A stretch of DNA of 8,273 nucleotides from JACPNA01 sp964429715 (GTDB taxonomy: Archaea > Nanobdellota > Nanobdellia > Woesearchaeales > GW2011-AR9). This document shows positions 1 through 5,440 of the stretch, piece after piece; within the stretch, counting starts at the first letter, position 1; each line of letters opens with the position of its first letter. The notes below the pieces were generated by a model. That model was not told the origin of the DNA and made no database searches. It saw nothing but the letters and a program-made list of their open reading frames with translations. The translations under genes and the position numbers were made by a program. The DNA lies in the NCBI GenBank assembly GCA_964429715.1, contig CAYSCV010000060.1:1-8273 (forward strand), in the 5' to 3' direction.

Positions 1-44
1 TAATTTATTTTACACTCACTTGCTTCAGTCGGGGTATTTAACAG

Positions 45-86
45 CGATTTAACGGCTCACTCCTTGCAGTCGTTCGACCCAAATCG
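45..86 (-). other. Imperfect hairpin downstream of the J-domain gene
   Basis: On the minus strand CGATTT (86-81) can pair with AAATCG (50-45). Inside that, GGGTC can pair with GAGCC with one mismatch, and ACT with AGT closes a GCAAGG loop. The result is an interrupted stem of about 42 nt, 47 nt beyond the J-domain stop. No U-tract follows it, so it is not a typical terminator. It could be a 3'-end stabilising element, a small RNA or chance. It overlaps one unit of the degenerate repeat. Confidence 0.3.
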
Positions 87-127
87 TTTAATGTTCTCCG
101 CAATCTTTCGTCAACTATTTTGTATAG

Positions 128-132
128 AAAAA
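128..132 (-). terminator. Short U-tract after the J-domain stop
   Basis: The minus strand reads TTTTT directly after the TAG stop. Archaeal RNA polymerase can terminate at U-rich tracts without a hairpin, but five T residues is a weak signal. Confidence 0.2.
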
Positions 133-672
133 CTATTCCAATTCCCGTTTCAATGTCTTATGTGCATGATTGATGGCTTTAAATGTTTCGTGATTGCCGC
201 CAGGCATGTCAGGATGGTGTTGTTTAGCTAATTGTTTGAATTTTTGGTTGATAAGGTTTAAATCCAAAGTACCATGTTCAACGCCGAGCAATTCACGGGC
301 TTGTTTGCGCTGGGTTTCGATGTTTTTGTCTTCAGTGAAGTCGCGGATGAAGTCTTCGGCGGTTTTTTCGCCGTTGAGAATAGATATAACTTCAAGTTCG
401 ATTACTTTTGAGACGACGTATAAGTTTTCAACGAATTTAACTGAGCCATTGTAACTATAATATAAGCGATAGCCGCCAAGATACCATAATACTGAGGCAG
501 GAGCGCGTTTGAGGGCCATGACTTCCATTGGCACGTCGATGTCGTCTTCAGTTAAGCCTAGTTTGCCAAGAGATTGGATAATTGTATTTTTAAATACGAT
601 GGCACGGCGATTAAATGAGTCTTTGACTAGGAATTCTTTGAATGTATGATTTTTTATAGTGAGGGTGCTCAT
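133..672 (-). CDS. C-terminal J-domain (DnaJ-like) protein
   Basis: A 179-residue soluble protein with a J-domain at its C-terminus. J-domains recruit Hsp70 (DnaK) and stimulate its ATPase through the HPD loop. Visible here are a short helix I (about 125-130, ARELLG), a basic helix II (KFKQLAKQ, 144-151), the invariant H153-P154-D155 followed by MPGGN, and helix III to the end (HETFKAINHAHKTLKRE). The first ~120 residues are a separate domain I cannot assign; it contains an aromatic stretch (GGYRLYYSYNG, 66-76). There is no Gly/Phe or zinc-finger region, so this is a class III (type C) J-protein with a specialised or unknown client. The start is supported by a TATA box 29.5 bp upstream, within the end of the preceding gene; no Shine-Dalgarno sequence precedes the ATG. 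It may also be read through from the transpeptidase gene, which ends 22 bp upstream. Confidence 0.85.
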   Translation of the reverse strand: MSTLTIKNHTFKEFLVKDSFNRRAIVFKNTIIQSLGKLGLTEDDIDVPMEVMALKRAPASVLWYLGGYRLYYSYNGSVKFVENLYVVSKVIELEVISILNGEKTAEDFIRDFTEDKNIETQRKQARELLGVEHGTLDLNLINQKFKQLAKQHHPDMPGGNHETFKAINHAHKTLKRELE

Positions 673-694
673 GGTGTTTTCTTTATTTTGGGGT

Positions 695-1489
695 TTATTT
701 ATAAATTGAGTTGTCTATAGATTTGGTTAAATATTTTAATTGTTTTATAATTGTTTTTTTATCAGGCGGTATATCAAGGATAGTTCTGTTGTCGTATTTT
801 ATTATTAAAACTCGTGTTCCTTGTTGTAGATATGGAAACAATCTATCCATTTCTTCATCGGAGAGAGCTGTGCACCCATTGGTCCAATTAGAACCGCCTT
901 GGAGAGGGGAAATACCGCTTCCTCGACCATGGATATTGATAGCACCACCAATTGTTGCGCTTTTAGGAATAATTCCTTCTTTTTTTAATTTCTTAAATTC
1001 AATTCTGTCTTGTTCATTAGGATAGTTGAGTTCTGCGGCACGATAAAAAGAAGTATCATGGACATCTTTTACTCTTGTAATCTTATAGAATCCTTCGGGA
1101 GTTGTTTGATCTCCTTGGTATTTTTTATCATCATAGGGGTTTTTCCCTAATTCGATTGGAAAGGTCTGATTTAATTCTCCTTTTTTGTAGACCTCTAATT
1201 CAAATTTTGATTTGTTAATGATAAGAACTACTTGGCCTGTTTTTCTAGAGTAGGATATGGCTTGTTGTTTCCATTTTTGATATCTTTCGAGGTCTTTTTG
1301 ATTGAAATGATATTGAGGGGATAAAGATGTTGCTATTCCTTCTTGTTCTTGGATTTTAGCTTCAAGAGTAGATGAGGAGGGATTTAAGGGAGAAGTAGCA
1401 TCTTTGGCAGAGGCAGGGGAAGAATACGAAGAACAGAGATAGATAGAACTAAGAAGAGTGTTTAACAGGGTTTTTGTATAAAGATTCAT
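695..1489 (-). CDS. Exported L,D-transpeptidase-like protein (YkuD fold)
   Basis: A 264-residue protein. L,D-transpeptidases of the YkuD family use a catalytic cysteine to crosslink peptidoglycan stem peptides or attach proteins to them. The N-terminus looks like a Sec signal peptide: short polar start, hydrophobic stretch at about 8-22, and likely cleavage after A26-S27-A28. A Ser/Thr/Gln-rich linker leads to the catalytic domain at about 87-232. It begins VVLIINKSKFELEVYKKG, contains the TTPEGFYKI strand-turn, and has the active-site His187 in INIHGRGSG and Cys206 in WTNGCTALS. The family usually has S-x-GC-I/V-R; TNGCTAL is closer to the YafK/COG3034-like branch. No peptidoglycan-binding domain is visible. 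The ATG lies 26.5 bp from a TATA box, indicating a leaderless transcript. An archaeon of the suspected type has no standard murein, so the substrate is unknown: it may act on a neighbour's wall or on a different polymer. Confidence 0.85.
   Translation of the reverse strand: MNLYTKTLLNTLLSSIYLCSSYSSPASAKDATSPLNPSSSTLEAKIQEQEGIATSLSPQYHFNQKDLERYQKWKQQAISYSRKTGQVVLIINKSKFELEVYKKGELNQTFPIELGKNPYDDKKYQGDQTTPEGFYKITRVKDVHDTSFYRAAELNYPNEQDRIEFKKLKKEGIIPKSATIGGAINIHGRGSGISPLQGGSNWTNGCTALSDEEMDRLFPYLQQGTRVLIIKYDNRTILDIPPDKKTIIKQLKYLTKSIDNSIYK
698..705 (-). promoter_or_regulatory. TATA box for the J-domain gene, inside the 3' end of the transpeptidase gene
   Basis: A perfect TTTATAAA is centred at 701.5, 29.5 bp from the first base of the J-domain ATG. 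Archaeal transcription usually starts about 26 bp from the TATA centre, predicting a leader of only about 3 nt. The box is also coding sequence for the last residues (I-Y-K) of the transpeptidase, so chance is possible. The match of sequence and spacing to the other promoters here, and the lack of a ribosome binding site, favour a real promoter. Confidence 0.5.
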
Positions 1490-1511
1490 GAGATGATAGA
1501 AAATAGCCCTA

Positions 1512-1526
1512 TTTATAAACTTTTCG
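1512..1526 (-). promoter_or_regulatory. Archaeal promoter (BRE + TATA) of the L,D-transpeptidase gene
   Basis: On the minus strand CGAAAAG (1526-1520) is followed by TTTATAAA (1519-1512). The purine/A-rich element fits a TFB-recognition element and the octamer fits an archaeal TATA box. Its centre (1515.5) is 26.5 bp from the A of the ATG at 1489, so transcription should begin at or next to the start codon. No ribosome binding site precedes the ATG, in agreement with a leaderless mRNA. Confidence 0.75.
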
Positions 1527-1575
1527 GTCTATTCGTTACTTTATAATGGTTACAAATCCCTATTTAGGGCAAATA

Positions 1576-1583
1576 TTTAAAAA
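1576..1583 (+). promoter_or_regulatory. TATA box of the surface-protein operon
   Basis: TTTAAAAA is centred at 1579.5, 26.5 bp before the A of the ATG at 1606, the same geometry as the divergent transpeptidase promoter. The bases before it (GGGCAAATA) could act as a BRE. A leaderless transcript is predicted. Confidence 0.65.
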
Positions 1584-1605
1584 AGAGGATTGATTTAGGG
1601 AGGAT

Positions 1606-2946
1606 ATGTTAAAAAGAGGGCAAGTGACTATTTTTATCCTTGTAGGTTTATTTCTATTATTTGTAGTTATTGGTGCAACATATCTTAGGAATTACATGAT
1701 TATTACAGATGCAACAATTGAAGAGAAAGAACCACTCGTTACACAACCGATTGTAGATTTCATTACGGCTTGTTTGGAAAAGAGTACATCAGAGAGTTTG
1801 CTATTTGTTCTGGCGCAAGGAGGATATAGTACGTTCCCAATAGAATTAGAGACAGCGTCATGGATGTATGAGGGAGGGAAAAAAATGGTTCCGATATATT
1901 TTGATGGGAAAAAAAGTAAAATCCCCGGGATAAATATGATTGAACGACAAGTGGGGAAGCTTGCAGAAGAAAAATTCATGGAATGTATAGCTTCTTTTAA
2001 TTTGTTTACGAAAGAGGGATATGCATTTAATTATAATTCATCAAATATCAGTGTACATTTTATGGAAAAAAAGACGAAGGTGGAAATGGATTTCCCGTTA
2101 GAAATCGTGAAAAGTTCACAAAAAAAAGAGATGAAAACTTTTTCAAGCACTTTATTATTTAGTGTTCTAAATGAGTATAATAGTATTAAACAGTATCTTT
2201 TAAATCAAGAACAAGATGCAACTTATTTATTACTTGGTGATCTGTCTTCTAAATTAACTGAGAATAATGTTTTACTTACTTTTAAACAAGAGGGAGGATC
2301 AGGGGAGAGAGTATTTGTGAATGCCATATTCCCAATGACAATTTCAGGAAAGGAATTAAAATATAATTTTGGACTGGATTTTAAATGGGAGGGGGAGCTG
2401 CAACAGAATATCCAATTAGAGAAAATTAAAGAGTCGTTCTTGGTTGATCAAATTGATCCTTGGGTAATTACGAGCCAGGGAATATTCACCTCTCAAATCA
2501 AGGCAGAGGGGAATAATCTTTCTTATGCAATAGATCCTCCTGATTTGATGATTGATCAAAAAGGGATTGTAACATTGAACATAATAGATTTTTTAAATGA
2601 TGAATATGTGTATTATGTTATTGTAACAGATGGAGATAATAATACAAGAGTTGAACCATTATATATTTTTATCAATATAGACAAACCAGGCTATCCAGTC
2701 TTTTCAAATATTTCAAAGCAATTTGGGAAAGTGGGAACGCAATATACGTTTAAAGTTCCTCTTTCAAATCCCAAGCTGGGAACTGTTACGTTTAAGAGTG
2801 ATTCAACACTTTTTTTAATTAATCAATCGTCAGGATTAATTTCTTTCATCCCTCGAAAGGAAGACAGAGGGTATCATTCCATTCGAGTGGATGCATCAAA
2901 TAAAAATGGAAGAACATGGAAACGATGGGAGATGGTTATCTCATGA
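1606..2946 (+). CDS. Membrane-anchored surface protein, KRGQ-type N-terminus and Ig-like C-terminal domains
   Basis: A 446-residue protein of unknown function. Residues 3-9 read K-R-G-Q-V-T-I, followed by one hydrophobic segment to about 26, so the rest should face outward. The KRGQ-plus-hydrophobic arrangement resembles archaeal class III (pilin-like) signal peptides cut between G and Q, but the Glu usual at +5 is Phe here. Residues 47-75 (QPIVDFITACLEK to QGGYST) match a conserved segment I recall from many DPANN proteins with this N-terminus. C56 and C127 are the only cysteines and could form a disulfide. Residues about 305-358 and 360-446 look like two beta-sandwich domains; the last has the SSGLISFIPRKEDRGYHSIRVDA pattern of He_PIG/cadherin-like Ig folds. 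A GGGAGG at 1598-1603 is only 2 nt from the ATG, too close for normal Shine-Dalgarno use, whereas the TATA spacing fits a leaderless start. It is the first gene of an operon with the overlapping downstream gene. Confidence 0.8.
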   Translation: MLKRGQVTIFILVGLFLLFVVIGATYLRNYMIITDATIEEKEPLVTQPIVDFITACLEKSTSESLLFVLAQGGYSTFPIELETASWMYEGGKKMVPIYFDGKKSKIPGINMIERQVGKLAEEKFMECIASFNLFTKEGYAFNYNSSNISVHFMEKKTKVEMDFPLEIVKSSQKKEMKTFSSTLLFSVLNEYNSIKQYLLNQEQDATYLLLGDLSSKLTENNVLLTFKQEGGSGERVFVNAIFPMTISGKELKYNFGLDFKWEGELQQNIQLEKIKESFLVDQIDPWVITSQGIFTSQIKAEGNNLSYAIDPPDLMIDQKGIVTLNIIDFLNDEYVYYVIVTDGDNNTRVEPLYIFINIDKPGYPVFSNISKQFGKVGTQYTFKVPLSNPKLGTVTFKSDSTLFLINQSSGLISFIPRKEDRGYHSIRVDASNKNGRTWKRWEMVIS

Positions 2947-5402
2947 AGTGTTGTAATCAGATTAGAAAGATAATGATTTTTTTAATGGTACTTCTTTATT
3001 TTAATAGTAGTCTGTGGGCAGAAAACGTAGATCCTCTGCCGATTAATGATCCAAGTACTAATCCTGCAGGACAGCAACCATTAGAAGATCCTTGGCAGAA
3101 TCCGCAATATGTGCAACAACATTTTGAATCAAATCCCGCAATGGCGTTTGAGCATAATCCGGAACAAGCATGGATAGCGGTGCAACAAAATCCAGCATTA
3201 ATGGGAAGTAATCAAAAAGTATTGGATGCGGCTTTTACGCAGGATCCTGCTCGAGCGGCGAAAGTAATTGATGGGAAAGCAGATTTATTGGCAACACCAG
3301 CGGTGCTTGAGCGATTTGATCAAGAGGCGCAACAAAATGTGGGGTTACTTAATGATAATGTTAAAGCAAAAGATCAATGGTATTGGCAGAAATATGGGAT
3401 ATATGATAAAGGAGCACTTATTACAGGTTATAGCGGTTCAACGTTAACAATTGCGCCAAGTAAAGAGTTATTGGAGAGATTGAAAAAAGAATTAGCGGAT
3501 GCGCAAAATCCAGAGACTACAACCGCAAATAAAATTCCTCAATTAAGAACGGATATACGAAAATTAGAGGGAAAAAGTACAACTTTTAACCCGCAAGAGT
3601 TTAGATCGGCAAAAGTGCTTGAAGATGGTTCAGTTCAAGTTGAGAACATTAATATTTTTGGTTCAAGTGCGGTATCACAAAGTAAAAATAGTGAGGGAAA
3701 ACAAACGATAAATGTCGAGGGAGGAGTGGTGTTACAAACGAAAAAAGAGAGCAATTATTTTTTAAAAGTGAAACAAGGGCAGTTAATATTAGAAGCGGCT
3801 GATCAAACAAATGATAGACCAACAAGAGTCCAATATAGGGGAGATTTCACATTTGAACAAAAAAAAGGAGAATATATTATCAAAAGTAATTGTGTACAAA
3901 AATGTGACACCGAACAATTAGTGTTAAGAACCGTTAGGGGTCAAACGACTGGTTTTTCAGGAGAGATTAAGTTAAAAGAAGGCTTTCGAGCTGATCAATT
4001 TATACTAAGAGGCAATACTGAATTAGTATATGGACGTGTAACTACGGAAGGTTTTAAAGAAGAGGGTTCAAGATTAAAAGTAACGAGTAAATCTGAGGTA
4101 TATTATACTGAAGAGAAGTCAATGCAAGCGTCTTCTTTTTGTCAACAAAATTTGAAATATAGTTGTATTGTTAATACTCCTGGAGCGATTGGGGATCCAA
4201 GATACCGAGAACAATTATTGTTTAAAAATATACAGCACGGAGATGTTGTTGATTTTAGGTCAAATCATTATTATAATAAAGTGCGGGCAGAAAATATTGG
4301 AGAGGGCCGTGTTTCTTATTCTAGTGTACGCGAAAAAAAACAGGGGAGTTATGAAGTAGTAAGTACGCTTGTTATTGATCAGAAAGCAGGAATGAAAGGA
4401 ATGGGTAATCTAGAAAAAATAAATGCGGGAAGAATAGATTATTTTTTTGTTAAGAATGATAAAGAGATGCTACAGCATATTTCTTCAAATGAGTTTATGG
4501 CAGATAAAGTACCGCCAAGCTCTATTACTTCAACAATTCCAGGGAATGGGCAATTTTTTAATAACCGTGAGAGTAAAATAGTAACTTGTTCTGTGCGTGA
4601 TGATTGTGAAGATAAAATGGCACGTTCTTTTGGGAAAGTAATTGGTTCACAAGAAGGTTCAAAAAGAATTTCCACAACGATTATTGTAGCAGGTGATCAT
4701 GCAGAGTTAGCGAAAGATTCGTTGGACTGGTGTAAAAAAGAAGGCTGTTATATTGTAAATAGTCGTGATGCACCACCGATTACAAATAGTGAACGATTAA
4801 TTGTCACAGGCCACCATTTTGGGAATACAGATTATATTTGGAGAGATGCACCTAATGTGTTAGAAGGAAAAGATCATAGTCCTATTGATCAGTTTTATTT
4901 TAGCGATTTTCCAAAAGAAAAGAATAAAGGACAGGTGCAAGAGATATCTTTTAGTGCATGTAATACGGCGCGTGCGCCAATGGTATTAAAGAAAAATTCT
5001 ATAGAACCAGATCTTGATCTGCAGAAAAAATATACTCCGGAACCGGTCTATGATGGATTTACAATTTTATCTAAACAATATCCTCAAATGAAAACGATGG
5101 TAGGACAGCATGGAACGGCACCATATACAGAAAAAATTGATGAGTTAGTCTCATCACAACAAGAGGGAGTTATCCCAAATACGATCGGGGCGTTGAGTGC
5201 GTGTACTGCAGAAGGATGTCAAATTAAAGGGTATAAAGCAAGATATATTAAATTAGAAGTCCCAGAAGAGGAGAAAAATAGAGAGGAGGGGAAAAAGCAA
5301 GAACGATGGTTTTGGACAGCGGATGGTATGACCTGTTATGACCTTATTGATCCACAACGAAAAGTTAATTGTGGGCCAATGATAATTGCATCACGGACAT
5401 AA
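2943..5402 (+). CDS. Large secreted protein with putative clan CD (caspase/CHAT-like) C-terminal domain
   Basis: An 819-residue protein; I do not recognise the full-length family. I chose the ATG at 2943 because it overlaps the upstream stop (ATGA) and directly begins a signal peptide: basic start, hydrophobic IMIFLMVLLYF at 10-20, likely cleavage after L-W-A26. An in-frame ATG at 2916 would put nine polar residues in front. Residues 53-110 are three degenerate 19-20-residue Asn-Pro repeats. Residues about 214-545 are rich in short alternating strands and may form a beta-solenoid. Residues about 576-765 fit a clan CD peptidase order: strand TTIIVAG, helix, strand CYIVN, strand RLIVTGHHFG (H624/H625), strand EISFSACNTA (C673), then FTILSKQYPQMKTMVGQHG. 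The mature protein has 13 cysteines: six close pairs and C673 alone. Catalysis is not proven; it could be a degenerate or non-peptidase relative. Translation is probably coupled to the anchored protein upstream. Confidence 0.75.
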   Translation: MKCCNQIRKIMIFLMVLLYFNSSLWAENVDPLPINDPSTNPAGQQPLEDPWQNPQYVQQHFESNPAMAFEHNPEQAWIAVQQNPALMGSNQKVLDAAFTQDPARAAKVIDGKADLLATPAVLERFDQEAQQNVGLLNDNVKAKDQWYWQKYGIYDKGALITGYSGSTLTIAPSKELLERLKKELADAQNPETTTANKIPQLRTDIRKLEGKSTTFNPQEFRSAKVLEDGSVQVENINIFGSSAVSQSKNSEGKQTINVEGGVVLQTKKESNYFLKVKQGQLILEAADQTNDRPTRVQYRGDFTFEQKKGEYIIKSNCVQKCDTEQLVLRTVRGQTTGFSGEIKLKEGFRADQFILRGNTELVYGRVTTEGFKEEGSRLKVTSKSEVYYTEEKSMQASSFCQQNLKYSCIVNTPGAIGDPRYREQLLFKNIQHGDVVDFRSNHYYNKVRAENIGEGRVSYSSVREKKQGSYEVVSTLVIDQKAGMKGMGNLEKINAGRIDYFFVKNDKEMLQHISSNEFMADKVPPSSITSTIPGNGQFFNNRESKIVTCSVRDDCEDKMARSFGKVIGSQEGSKRISTTIIVAGDHAELAKDSLDWCKKEGCYIVNSRDAPPITNSERLIVTGHHFGNTDYIWRDAPNVLEGKDHSPIDQFYFSDFPKEKNKGQVQEISFSACNTARAPMVLKKNSIEPDLDLQKKYTPEPVYDGFTILSKQYPQMKTMVGQHGTAPYTEKIDELVSSQQEGVIPNTIGALSACTAEGCQIKGYKARYIKLEVPEEEKNREEGKKQERWFWTADGMTCYDLIDPQRKVNCGPMIIASRT
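3099..3272 (+). repeat. Three degenerate 19-20-residue Asn-Pro repeats within the secreted protein
   Basis: Residues 53-71 (NPQYVQQHFESNPAMAFEH) and 72-90 (NPEQAWIAVQQNPALMGSN) align with NP at unit positions 1 and 12. Residues 91-110 (QKVLDAAFTQDPARAAKVID) are a weaker third unit with DP in place of the second NP. Each looks like a pair of short helices capped by Asn-Pro, suggesting a small helical solenoid just after the signal peptide, perhaps for binding or for spacing from the membrane. Confidence 0.55.
4668..5237 (+). other. Predicted clan CD cysteine peptidase-like domain
   Basis: This marks residues 576-765 of the secreted protein. The order of strand, helix, strand, strand with Gly-His, and strand with Ser-Ala-Cys is the core of caspases, CHAT and C80 domains. 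His625 (4815-4817) and Cys673 (4959-4961) are 48 residues apart, within the range I expect for that core. F-S-A-C-N-T-A is close to the L-S-A-C-x-T signature of CHAT domains. The following DGFTILSKQYPQMKTMVGQHG resembles the helix and strand after the cysteine in that fold. A second L-S-A-C (751-754) is followed by a nearby cysteine (759) and is more likely structural. Confidence 0.5.
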
Positions 5403-5419
5403 AATTAATAAATGTTCTT

Positions 5420-5440
5420 GTTTATTTTTGTATCTTTTCT
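5420..5440 (+). terminator. T-rich tract after the surface-protein operon
   Basis: The plus strand is T-rich (gtttatttttgtatcttttc) starting 18 bp after the TAA of the secreted-protein gene. Archaeal termination at U-rich runs needs no hairpin, so this suits an intrinsic terminator. It overlaps the end of the convergent helicase gene, leaving only 19 bp between the two stop codons. Confidence 0.4.

Larger units (their letters stand above)
1..132. repeat. Gene-free stretch with degenerate ~40-bp tandem repeats
   Basis: No convincing gene is visible here. On the plus strand, 12-31 (acactcacttgcttcagtcg) and 53-72 (cggctcactccttgcagtcg) resemble each other, sharing ctcact and cagtcg. Each is followed 14-16 bases later by tttaa (48-52 and 87-91). 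A weaker third copy may lie around 93-115 (ttctccgcaatctttcgtca). The unit is therefore about 40 bp and degenerate. The stretch seems richer in G and C than the AT-rich genes nearby. It lies downstream of the J-domain gene stop, so on the minus strand it could be a 3' untranslated region or an intergenic repeat. The function is unknown, and the repeat is recognised by eye only. Confidence 0.4.
1507..1600. promoter_or_regulatory. Repeated CCCTATTTA / ATTTAGGG elements in the divergent promoter region
   Basis: CCCTATTTA occurs at 1507-1515 and again at 1558-1566. ATTTAGGG occurs at 1562-1569 and again at 1593-1600. The copies at 1558-1569 merge into the near-palindrome CCCTA-TT-TAGGG. One copy overlaps the transpeptidase TATA box, one lies just upstream of the plus-strand TATA box, and one abuts the plus-strand start codon. 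These positions suit a shared operator for a repressor controlling both directions. This is inference from repetition alone, and short AT-rich repeats can arise by chance. Confidence 0.35.

Noticed and set aside
1..132. A tRNA or C/D-box RNA in the left intergenic region
   Set aside because: No cloverleaf, T-loop GTTCRANNC in the right context, or paired C and D boxes could be found; the fold is a simple interrupted hairpin.
1424..1435. Lipoprotein lipobox around Cys19 of the transpeptidase
   Set aside because: The residues before the cysteine are I-Y-L, a poor lipobox, while A-S-A at 26-28 is a good ordinary cleavage site.
1598..1603. GGGAGG as a Shine-Dalgarno site for the 446-residue protein
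   Set aside because: It ends 2 nt before the ATG, too close for normal use, and the TATA spacing predicts it is not even transcribed. It may instead be part of the ATTTAGGG repeat.
2916..2945. Earlier in-frame ATG (2916) for the large secreted protein
   Set aside because: It puts METMGDGYL before the signal peptide and overlaps the upstream gene by 31 bp. The ATGA overlap at 2943 gives a clean signal peptide.
5193..5219. Second LSAC motif (residues 751-759) as the catalytic cysteine
   Set aside because: It lies far beyond the His and its cysteine is followed by another five residues on, suggesting a disulfide; C673 fits the spacing from H624/H625 better.
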